Assembly: GCA_020832235.1 (NCBI GenBank)
Contig: JAFIEZ010000020.1
Coordinates: forward strand, 1-64,000
Length of the DNA stretch: 64,000 nt
DNA from: Bacteroidota bacterium
GTDB taxonomy: Bacteria > Bacteroidota > Rhodothermia > Balneolales > HLUCCA01
Reading direction: 5' to 3'
Each line of letters starts with the position of its first letter. The first letter of the stretch is position 1. Below the pieces are notes generated by a model that made no database searches, was not told where the DNA came from, and saw only the letters and a program-made list of their open reading frames with translations. The translations under genes were made by a program, and so were the position numbers. This document shows, one piece after another, positions 56,978 to 63,894 of the stretch.

Positions 56978-58367
56978 CGCCAGACCCCGCTTCAGTTAGT
57001 TTGTATTCAAATCGCGGACGTCCGCCCGTTTCTACCTTAATAGCTTCGACGTGTCCGGCTTCGATTTCATTATCTAGTGCGCGGTCTAGTTGTTCTTTGT
57101 CGAAGTTTGTAAGATTCATTAAATCAGTTCGCGACATAATACCCGCGTTCTTTCCTAGCACTTCCAGAAGTCGCATCCTATCAGAATAAAAGCGGTTGAA
57201 TATGTAGTTTCTGGTCAGCATATAGACCTGGTGTTTGAAGCACCAATCACATAAGGCAATTGCCCCGCGCATATTCTTAGCGCTTATTTCTTGGTCTGGG
57301 TCTGTTAGCACTTGGAAGACCAGCGCAAACTTTAAACCGTAAGCATTAAGACGGGACGAATAGCCCCCGATGTCGCTTATGTTGTCTTCCATGTCCCGCG
57401 AACGGTTGAAAAGTTCATGCGACCAATCAGTAAATAGTTTGGAAGCTTCAGCACTTAGTTTCATGTCCTTTTTTGACAGTTCGGCTATGCTTAACAAGTG
57501 ATTAGACACATCATTAAATATTACCATGTCGGGGCTGGGTAGTTCTGTCATCGCCTTAAACTTCGTTTCCCCTTCGTATGTAATAGGAAGTATTCGCTGA
57601 AGGAATCCATTGCCACGGTCTGTACTAGACAGCGCGCTTCTAAGTGCGGGTACAGTTGTCGCACCTACCATACACCAGACCGGATTTTTAAGGGTAATGT
57701 CCCCGCCCATACGGGTAACGCGTCGCATATTGTCTTCAGCGTCATAAAGCGACAGTATAAAGTCACCCATACCCGTGTAAGTCTTCCCTAATTGCTTTAT
57801 AAGGGCTGTAAATTCAGTCACGAATGACACTAAAGACAGATTTTCTTGCAATGTCTGCCAGAACGTAAGGTCTGAAAATCCGTCCGGGGCGTATAGCCAG
57901 CGTTTAATTGGTTTAGGTTTATCAAATTCGCGCTTTGCTTCGTCCGCTTCCTTCTTTTCGGCTTCCCAGCGCTTAAGGGCTTCAGCGTATTCATGTTGCC
58001 ACTTTTCAATTATGGCTTTAAAGAAGCTTTTAGCGATTCCCATCTGGGTAGTCTTTCGCATCATGGAAGACTGCGCGCATATAATTGTCCATATTACCGG
58101 GTAGATAGTTATTCCGCCCAGCTTTATAAGCCTTTTATTGCCGATAAGCGCACCAATAAGGGCTATAAATGCCAGCGGGAAGAATGTTCGGGGGGAATCG
58201 GTCATTTCAGAAGCGTATCGCGTCGCTTTCTGTATCGTTTCTGGTAGCATTTCCAGAAGTTCGTCGCTTAATTCTAGGTCTTTAGGGGTAATCTTATACG
58301 CAGAAGCACTTTCCTCTTCTGTAAATGCGTCAAAATCTGCGTCTGGCGGAATTATAATCTTGTCCAT
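56967..58367 (-). CDS. DUF3987 helicase-like protein
   Basis: A 466-aa protein. The ATPase core has a P-loop variant AQSSMMRKTT (98-107), in which the GK of a normal Walker A is RK. This SSxxRKT form is known in DUF3987 proteins. A winged-helix-like C-terminus (LTNFDKEQLDRALDNEIEAG, then RPRFEYKLT) follows. With the primase-like protein it would form the replication module of the island. Confidence 0.78.
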   Translation of the reverse strand: MDKIIIPPDADFDAFTEEESASAYKITPKDLELSDELLEMLPETIQKATRYASEMTDSPRTFFPLAFIALIGALIGNKRLIKLGGITIYPVIWTIICAQSSMMRKTTQMGIAKSFFKAIIEKWQHEYAEALKRWEAEKKEADEAKREFDKPKPIKRWLYAPDGFSDLTFWQTLQENLSLVSFVTEFTALIKQLGKTYTGMGDFILSLYDAEDNMRRVTRMGGDITLKNPVWCMVGATTVPALRSALSSTDRGNGFLQRILPITYEGETKFKAMTELPSPDMVIFNDVSNHLLSIAELSKKDMKLSAEASKLFTDWSHELFNRSRDMEDNISDIGGYSSRLNAYGLKFALVFQVLTDPDQEISAKNMRGAIALCDWCFKHQVYMLTRNYIFNRFYSDRMRLLEVLGKNAGIMSRTDLMNLTNFDKEQLDRALDNEIEAGHVEAIKVETGGRPRFEYKLTEAGSGDVQ

Positions 58368-58408
58368 TACTGCGCGCCTTCTTAAATTAGATAAGTGTTT
58401 ACTGATAA

Positions 58409-58437
58409 GGGGCTAATCTTACTTTTAGGGTTAGCCC
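58409..58437 (-). promoter_or_regulatory. Hairpin between alpA and the DUF3987 gene
   Basis: GGGGCTAA and TTAGCCC pair over 7 bp with a 14-nt loop in the 75-bp gap. It has the same GGGCT/AGCCC character as the other island hairpins. Confidence 0.45.
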
Positions 58438-58442
58438 TTCTT

Positions 58443-58628
58443 TTATTGTTCAATTTTCCGACTGTTTAGAAAAGCCATTATGTCGGAACGAAGCCACCCG
58501 ACAGCACTTCCATTTTTAGAAAGCTTAATCTTTGGGGGTAGTTCTGGGGTCATGCGATAGACCGTCGAAATGCTAACAGATAGCATCTTCGCAAGTTCAG
58601 CGGGGCGGATAAATTCACTTGTATTCAT
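58443..58628 (-). CDS. AlpA-like excisionase/activator
   Basis: A 61-aa MerR/AlpA-type helix-turn-helix protein (RPAELAKMLSVSISTVYRM) followed by a beta-wing and SDIMAFLNSRK. AlpA-like proteins in phage satellites act as excisionases or activate the integrase/replication operon. Its start is directly next to a perfect inverted repeat at 58631-58668, which suggests tight control of this gene. Confidence 0.88.
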   Translation of the reverse strand: MNTSEFIRPAELAKMLSVSISTVYRMTPELPPKIKLSKNGSAVGWLRSDIMAFLNSRKIEQ

Positions 58629-58630
58629 AT

Positions 58631-58668
58631 TCTTTCAGTAGTTCGTTTGCGTTGTCGTTACTGAAAGA
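58631..58668. promoter_or_regulatory. Perfect inverted repeat in front of alpA
   Basis: TCTTTCAGTA (58631-58640) and TACTGAAAGA (58659-58668) form a perfect 10-bp inverted repeat with an 18-nt spacer, covering the leader and RBS region of alpA. It may be an operator or a translation-blocking hairpin. Confidence 0.65.
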
Positions 58669-58745
58669 AAATTACCCCGATATAGGGGGTGTAAATTCCG
58701 AAACTATAAGAAAAGCGGGTCAGTTTTAAGAAATAAGGGGGCTTT

Positions 58746-59243
58746 TTAGTACCCCTTCTTTTTTAGCTTAGTTAGTTCTGAATCTAACTTATCAGTCCAT
58801 CTGTAAAATGTATCTTTAGCGGGTTGCTGATATTTAGGATAGACTATCTTTTCATACGCTTCATTTTTATTCATGCCAGAAAGAAAGTAATCTTTAAGCA
58901 CCTTAGACATTAAGTCACGGTATCTGTCTTGGCACTTAATACTAGTAACTGCAATTTCAAACAGTTCTGGGGTGCTTTTACACATAAGTCTGCGTTCGTG
59001 AATTTCTGAAGCTTCCATTATATCTTCATTAGATGCTAGCGCTTCATCGTCTGGGAGCATAACGTCCCCCGCTTCATCTAGTTTTCTAAGCATGAAAGCG
59101 GTCTGCACATTTTCTTCACTTGGTATCACCTTTTCAAGTCCAGATAATACTTTCTTCATACCGGGCATAGAATAGCCTAGTTCTTTTTTAAATGCTTTGG
59201 CGTCGAATACCACCGCGCCCCGTCGTTTATTCTTTTCTTCCAT
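58746..59243 (-). CDS. Unknown island protein, 165 aa
   Basis: Not recognised. A charged protein with a basic N-terminus (EEKNKRRGAVVFDAKAFKK), an acidic central part and a C-terminal segment (FLSGMNKNEAYEKIVYPKYQ, then DTFYRWTDKL) that could be a helix-turn-helix. Its start is one base past the integrase stop, so it is co-translated with the integrase. It could be a regulator or a directionality factor; this is inferred only from its place. Confidence 0.65.
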   Translation of the reverse strand: MEEKNKRRGAVVFDAKAFKKELGYSMPGMKKVLSGLEKVIPSEENVQTAFMLRKLDEAGDVMLPDDEALASNEDIMEASEIHERRLMCKSTPELFEIAVTSIKCQDRYRDLMSKVLKDYFLSGMNKNEAYEKIVYPKYQQPAKDTFYRWTDKLDSELTKLKKKGY

Positions 59244-59244
59244 A

Positions 59245-60477
59245 TTAGCCCACCTTAACAGATTTTAGGTTAGTAATGATCGTGGTTAAACGTCCGCCCC
59301 AGATGTCCAGCGCTTCACGTTTACGCGGTAGATAGTTAATCTTAGCGTATCGCTTGGTAATCATATACTCGCCCGCTAGTCCCTTATGATTTAGCACTTC
59401 GCCAATAACGACCAAATCAATACCCAGCTCAGTCATATTACCCCCAACAATGTGCCGTAAATCGTGAACATGAAATTCATCCGACCCCAGCGCTTTACGT
59501 ATCCGCTTTGCCCCCGTACGGAAGTCGGGTATCGGTCTTTCTTGGTCATTCAAAGAAGGGAAGACCAGCGCGCTATCGGGAAACATTTCTTTCATGCGGT
59601 TCAATATACCGACAGCCATTTCAGACAGCGGGACTTCATGCGGGGTACTGTTTTTCGTTTCGCCCGCGGGAATCCGCCAGACCCTAGCGCTTAAATCTAT
59701 ATTCGCCCATTTCATGCGGGAAGTTTCCCCTTCGCGTTGCCCGGTAACCAGAAGCATTTTAAGACAGTATTCTAATGTCGGATAGTTGTCTTCCATCGAC
59801 TTCCATATAAGCCTAATCTGGTCTTCAGAATAAACGACGTCGCGTTCACGTTCGACAGCCAGCTTCTTCATGCCCTTTATAGGGTTGTCCGTTATTACAC
59901 GGTCTTCCACCGCTTCATTAAAAAGCTTCGACAGAACAGAATGTATGCGGTTTGCGTTAGTCGGCCTTAACATCACTTCTTCTTTTAGAAATTCGCGTAT
60001 ATGATTATTGGTAATATCCTTCATAGGTAACGACGCCAGCGAACGGGTGTCCAGAATCCTATTTAGTCGGGACGTGTAATCTTTCTGGGTCGAAGGCTTC
60101 AGACGTCTGGCTATGTAATCACGCTTAAATCTTACTGCGTACTGCCCTAATGTGATAGGGGCTTCCGTCTTCCGCTTCTGCCGTTCGCGGGCGGGGTCGT
60201 GTCCATCTGAAGACATTTCCGACAGTTCGCGGGCTTTACTGCGCGCATCGCTTAAACTTAGTTCCGGGTAATGTCCGATAGTCACGCGTTTAGTATTGCC
60301 GTTCCGATAGTATCTAAACATGAATAGCTTACTAGTCGGATTCACGCGAAGTATAAGACCGTTCGCACCTTCGCGCTTAAGGGTATTACCTTCGATTAAA
60401 TGCTGGTCGTAGTATTCAACGCGTTTATCGTGAATTACATTCTTAATGAATCGGTCTGTTAAATGAAGTTTTGGCAT
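59245..60477 (-). CDS. int: Tyrosine integrase with P4-type arm-binding domain
   Basis: A 410-aa recombinase. The N-terminal DUF4102 arm-binding domain (DRFIKNVI, 'LILRVNPTSKLFMFRYY', 'IGHYPELSLSDARSKA') is followed by a core-binding SAM-like domain and the catalytic domain. Active-site residues are R248 (GQREGE), K274 (ETKNS), H338 and R341 (HDLRH), H364 (LNHK) and the nucleophile Y377 (KRYAKI). It would integrate the island in tRNA-Leu. It is next to attR with its promoter facing the arm repeats. Confidence 0.95.
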   Translation of the reverse strand: MPKLHLTDRFIKNVIHDKRVEYYDQHLIEGNTLKREGANGLILRVNPTSKLFMFRYYRNGNTKRVTIGHYPELSLSDARSKARELSEMSSDGHDPARERQKRKTEAPITLGQYAVRFKRDYIARRLKPSTQKDYTSRLNRILDTRSLASLPMKDITNNHIREFLKEEVMLRPTNANRIHSVLSKLFNEAVEDRVITDNPIKGMKKLAVERERDVVYSEDQIRLIWKSMEDNYPTLEYCLKMLLVTGQREGETSRMKWANIDLSARVWRIPAGETKNSTPHEVPLSEMAVGILNRMKEMFPDSALVFPSLNDQERPIPDFRTGAKRIRKALGSDEFHVHDLRHIVGGNMTELGIDLVVIGEVLNHKGLAGEYMITKRYAKINYLPRKREALDIWGGRLTTIITNLKSVKVG

Positions 60478-60511
60478 GGTAGAACCTTTTTAGGACTTTT
60501 TAGCCACTTTC

Positions 60512-60609
60512 TAAGTAAGTAAAAGGGTACTGTCTATTGCGTTTAAATAGGGGTGTACCCCCTTGTATGTTATAGAAATGACTTATTAAGTAATTAAGTA
60601 AACTAAGTA
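60512..60609 (-). repeat. Right TAAGTA repeat array, mirror of the left array
   Basis: TAAGTA copies at 60512, 60516, 60587, 60595 and 60604. The last three form 60587-60609, whose reverse complement matches 53236-53258 at 22 of 23 bases, with spacing 8 and 9 here versus 9 and 8 on the left. Confidence 0.75.
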
Positions 60610-60636
60610 GATATATATAGATATAGGGTGTTCTGT

Positions 60637-60688
60637 TGGTACACGATTGGTACATGATTTTGATGTCTGGTACACGATTGGTACACGA
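60637..60688 (+). repeat. Right TGGTACAYGA boxes in 11-bp-spaced pairs
   Basis: Boxes start at 60637 and 60648, and at 60668 and 60679. Each pair is 11 bases apart. The last is followed by ATTCAGCGC, which also follows the first left box within a few bases. Confidence 0.65.
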
Positions 60689-60704
60689 ATTCAGCGCAAA
60701 CTAG

Positions 60705-60791
60705 TGATAAGCGCTGATAAGTAAAGATAAGCATTAAGCGCTTAATTTCAATAACTTATGACAATAATTGAACGATAATGATAAGCGCTGA
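60705..60791. repeat. TGATAAGCGCTGA boxes and 14-bp palindrome
   Basis: TGATAAGCGCTGA occurs at 60705-60717 and 60779-60791, 74 bases apart. Between them ATTAAGCGCTTAAT at 60733-60746 is a perfect palindrome. All share AAGCGCT and lie next to attR, so they may bind an excisionase or repressor. Confidence 0.55.
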
Positions 60792-60803
60792 AAAGGCTAT
60801 ACA

Positions 60804-60866
60804 ATGGACTTAAAATCCATTGACCCTCAAACGGTCGTGCCGGTTCGAGTCCGGCCTGCGGTACAC
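60804..60866 (+). repeat. attR: displaced 3' part of tRNA-Leu
   Basis: Identical over 63 bases to 52969-53031. It lacks the acceptor 5' strand and D arm, so it is not a tRNA gene. It marks the right end of the element. Confidence 0.95.
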
Positions 60867-60869
60867 AGC

Positions 60870-60919
60870 AAGCCCATGTAGTTCAGCGTTTTGATGAATT
60901 ACATGGGCTTTTGTTTTTT
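60870..60919 (+). terminator. Original tRNA-Leu terminator
   Basis: AAGCCCATGTAGTTCA and TGAATTACATGGGCTT form a 16-bp stem with a G-T pair, followed by a T-rich run. It probably ended the tRNA transcript before the element inserted. Confidence 0.85.
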
Positions 60920-61040
60920 CAGGCATTCGTAGTTAGCGTCTGCCCGTACGCTCTACCAGTACATGATGGGTACACGAAAGCTAGCCACCAAGATACATGT
61001 AGTACATATTGTCTTGGCAGTATCGAACCCATCTAACCGG

Positions 61041-61370
61041 TTACTTCAAAAAACTTAGAACACTGTGTGGGCCAATATTTGCCTGAGCCATACTGGCAGT
61101 GTCACTTTGTGCAAATATTTGGGACTTTAAATTGGCAGCCAGCTCTCGTGCATCATCACTGTTCGTAATGGATTCACTACGTTCAGATCTGCCCAGTCCC
61201 TGCGAGCCGGCACTGATGTCAACAGAATACCCTTCACGTTCATTTACCAGGCGAACACCTGATAATACTTCTTTTGAGGTACCTTTTTCTTCTTCCTTAC
61301 GTTGAGTCGACTGAGACTCCAAAGCTTTGATTCCAGCCGGTGTACGTCCGATATTGTTGATGTCAGACAT
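61041..61370 (-). CDS. Small protein with a flagellin-like C-terminus
   Basis: A 109-aa protein. The last 40 residues (DDARELAANLKSQIFAQSDT, then MAQANIGPHSVLSFLK) match the C-terminal D0 helix pattern of flagellins (AQAN..P..VL.LL). The first 60 residues are charged and do not match the flagellin N-terminal helix. GGAGG lies about 7 bases upstream of the ATG. It is a real gene by its codon frame and RBS, but whether it is a minor filament protein, a cap or secretion decoy, or a chaperone client is unknown. Confidence 0.65.
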   Translation of the reverse strand: MSDINNIGRTPAGIKALESQSTQRKEEEKGTSKEVLSGVRLVNEREGYSVDISAGSQGLGRSERSESITNSDDARELAANLKSQIFAQSDTASMAQANIGPHSVLSFLK

Positions 61371-61494
61371 GATAAATTTCCTCCTGAGTGCTTACTGAGC
61401 ACTGTTTATTTAATTTGAACACAACTACCCGTAATCATTATCGACAAAAACGCAATCTTCTTAACTTAAATTTCAAAAAAAATGAGGGGGTATG

Positions 61495-63774
61495 TTAAAG
61501 CTCTGAAACAGAAGGGAGCCTTACCTCAAATGTTGTCCCGCTACCGACTTCGCTTTCAACATGAATATCTCCTCCCATGGCTGTTAGCTGGTTTTTTACA
61601 ATGTAAAGTCCCAATCCACGTGACTCCGGATGATTATGAAATACCTGACCTAGTTGAAACAGTCTGTTGTGGTGGAGTTTCAGATTAATTCCAAGTCCAT
61701 TATCTGAAACCAAACACGTGACGTAATTACCATCTTTCTTAGCAGAAATATGAATGAAGGGTCGTTTATCTGTACATCGATAGCGAATTGCATTCGATAT
61801 CAAGTTCTGAAATACACTTTGTAAGTAGGCCTTGTTAAAAATAACCTCAAATTCAGCGTCTATAGATAGCCTTATATCTATATTATATTCATCAATTAAT
61901 GCCTTATTAATTTGAATTGTATCAGCGACGTAATCTCTTAAATTGCATTTTTGCCGTTCAATATTGACATCTCGTTTGATATTCAAATTTTTATTGAGGT
62001 TTTCCAGCGTATTGAGTAACCCATCAGAAACAGTTCCAAGCAGGTCTACCAGATCTAAATAAGCATTCTGCGTCTTGGCATCTCTGAATTCCTGAACAAT
62101 AGCTGCAATATTGGCTGCATGAGAACGGATATTGTGAGACAGTATGTAATTGAATTCCTGGAGTTGATCGTTCTGCTGGGTTACAATACCTATTACTTCA
62201 CTGAGCTCTTTTTCACGATGTTTTAGAAGACTGATATCCTCTTTTACAGCTACAAAGTTTGAAATAATCCCGTTTTCACTAAAAATGGGAGCAATCATAG
62301 CATATTCCCAGTAGTACTCGCCATTTTTGCGAACATTTTTAAACTCTCCTGACCAGGTTTTTCCACTTTTGATGGTAGCCCACAGTTGTCGGTAATCTTC
62401 TTTTGAAAACATTCCCGATTGGAGAAACCTTGGATTCTTTCCCATCACTTCGTCTATTGAATAGCCTGTCACCTCAGTGAATTTCGGGTTTGCATACTCA
62501 ATATTTCCCTCACTATCTGTAATTACAATAGTTACAGGACTATTTTCAACAGCTTTTTTGTGTTTAGTCAGTTCATGATTAATGTGTAATTGCTTGGTAA
62601 TATCAAAGTTTGTACCCCTACGGCCTAAAAAACGACCATTTTCATCAAATACAGACTTGCACACATGTTTAATCCATCGTTCAGACCCATCTTTGTGAAT
62701 AATTCGGAATTCTATAGGTTTGTAACTTTCCAATGCTGAATCCTGGCTGGAATGTTCTTCGTGCCTTTTCCAAATGAATTTGTCTTCCGGATGAATGATA
62801 GACTCCATTATAGATGGATTTGTGAGAAACTCCTCTGATGTATACCCACAAATTTTTTCACAATAAGGAGATACATATTCGTAGGTACGGTCAGGAAGCA
62901 ACCAGTATTCCCATTCCGGTGAGTATTGTACCGCTATTTTATACTTCCAGTCACTCTCCTTGAGGCGTTCTTCATGATATTTAGTCTCCGTAATGTTTAT
63001 ATGTGTTCCTATAACTTTCCAGAGGTATTCACCATGATCACTGAAGAGCTTCTCACCACGGCCCCATATCCATATCCAGCTTCCGTCTTTATGTTTCAGG
63101 CGGAAGTAATTTTCATATACACTTTCATCTGTTTCTTGATTGAAATAATTTCGAAATTTTTCAGAAGATTGGACTCTATCTTCGGGGTGCATCATTTCAA
63201 TCCAATTCTGCAGTTTCTCTCCATAAGTTTCACGATAGCTTTTTGCGTCATACCCTAACATCGACAAATACTCATCACTGAACCACAAGCGATCTTGTTG
63301 TACATCGTATTCCCAGGCGCCCGTATTAGAAATATCAATATAGGCTTTGTAGCGAGACAGCGTCTCGGCGTGCTTTTGTTCCAGTTCTTTTCGATGTGTT
63401 ATATCAATTGCGGTACCGTGCCAATACCACATGTTATCATCCTCGCGCCTGGGTACAGACCTGAACCAGTACCATTTTATTCCTCTTGACGTGACTAGAC
63501 GCATTTCATGGGAAAACTCTTTTCGATTATTCAGGGCATCTGAATTTAACTTAAAAAACGTCTGTCTGTCATCGGTGTGAATGAGATTAAAAAACTGCTC
63601 AATATTCTCGTACAAGTCGTTTTCCTGCATTTCTGCAATTTGGGCAAACATTTTGTTTACATAACGTATTTGCAAATTCTGGTCTAGTATATAAACACCA
63701 AAAGGAAGCTCGTCTGTGGCTTCCGAAATTTCATTCAGTATACGTGAGGTCTTCGTTATTTTTTGTTTAGACAT
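61495..63774 (-). CDS. Multi-PAS sensor histidine kinase
   Basis: A 759-aa cytoplasmic kinase without transmembrane segments. About four PAS/PAC units fill residues 10-525. A HisKA-like helix carries the likely phospho-acceptor H547 in YILSHNIRSHAAN, and the ATPase domain has N-box LISNAIRY, G1 DNGLGI and G2 RGLGLYIV. Similar PAS kinases respond to redox, light or oxygen signals. No response regulator is adjacent, so it is an orphan in this window. A flagellin-like gene follows on the same strand. Confidence 0.88.
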   Translation of the reverse strand: MSKQKITKTSRILNEISEATDELPFGVYILDQNLQIRYVNKMFAQIAEMQENDLYENIEQFFNLIHTDDRQTFFKLNSDALNNRKEFSHEMRLVTSRGIKWYWFRSVPRREDDNMWYWHGTAIDITHRKELEQKHAETLSRYKAYIDISNTGAWEYDVQQDRLWFSDEYLSMLGYDAKSYRETYGEKLQNWIEMMHPEDRVQSSEKFRNYFNQETDESVYENYFRLKHKDGSWIWIWGRGEKLFSDHGEYLWKVIGTHINITETKYHEERLKESDWKYKIAVQYSPEWEYWLLPDRTYEYVSPYCEKICGYTSEEFLTNPSIMESIIHPEDKFIWKRHEEHSSQDSALESYKPIEFRIIHKDGSERWIKHVCKSVFDENGRFLGRRGTNFDITKQLHINHELTKHKKAVENSPVTIVITDSEGNIEYANPKFTEVTGYSIDEVMGKNPRFLQSGMFSKEDYRQLWATIKSGKTWSGEFKNVRKNGEYYWEYAMIAPIFSENGIISNFVAVKEDISLLKHREKELSEVIGIVTQQNDQLQEFNYILSHNIRSHAANIAAIVQEFRDAKTQNAYLDLVDLLGTVSDGLLNTLENLNKNLNIKRDVNIERQKCNLRDYVADTIQINKALIDEYNIDIRLSIDAEFEVIFNKAYLQSVFQNLISNAIRYRCTDKRPFIHISAKKDGNYVTCLVSDNGLGINLKLHHNRLFQLGQVFHNHPESRGLGLYIVKNQLTAMGGDIHVESEVGSGTTFEVRLPSVSEL

Positions 63775-63894
63775 TGGTCTAATGGTTAATATTTATTGAA
63801 GTACGAGTAACGCTCACTAACTTTTAATAAGCACGAATTTTCCCGGATCAAATCAAAAAGCTGGAGATTGAGTTGAAGTTAGTAACTTCGGTTC

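Larger units (their letters stand above)
52969..60866. mobile_element. Integrated phage-satellite-like island in tRNA-Leu
   Basis: The element is bounded by identical 63-bp repeats; the unit from repeat to repeat is 7,835 bp. Its ten genes run leftward: integrase, unknown 165-aa, AlpA-like, DUF3987, primase-like, three small unknowns, TerS, TerL. Several genes overlap or abut. Replication, excision and packaging functions are present, while capsid, portal, tail and lysis genes are absent. All frames are open, which argues against decay of a prophage. Packaging into a helper phage capsid is inference. Confidence 0.85.
60478..61040. other. Right non-coding arm of the island and chromosomal flank
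   Basis: These 563 bp contain no gene. They hold the int promoter, five TAAGTA repeats, four TGGTACAYGA boxes, two TGATAAGCGCTGA boxes, a 14-bp palindrome, attR, the old tRNA terminator and, outside attR, another pair of TACAYGA-type boxes. Confidence 0.7.

Noticed and set aside
60550-60562. GGGG-TGTA-CCCC hairpin in the integrase leader
   Set aside because: The stem is only four to five base pairs and nothing else supports a function.
60804-60866. A second tRNA-Leu gene
   Set aside because: Only the part from the anticodon stem onward is present; the acceptor 5' strand and D arm are missing. It is the displaced attR copy.
52969-60866. A plain decayed prophage remnant
   Set aside because: All ten frames are open and tightly coupled, att repeats are identical, and the set lacks every structural gene while keeping integration, replication and packaging genes. 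Random decay would not be expected to leave this set, although it cannot be excluded without relatives.
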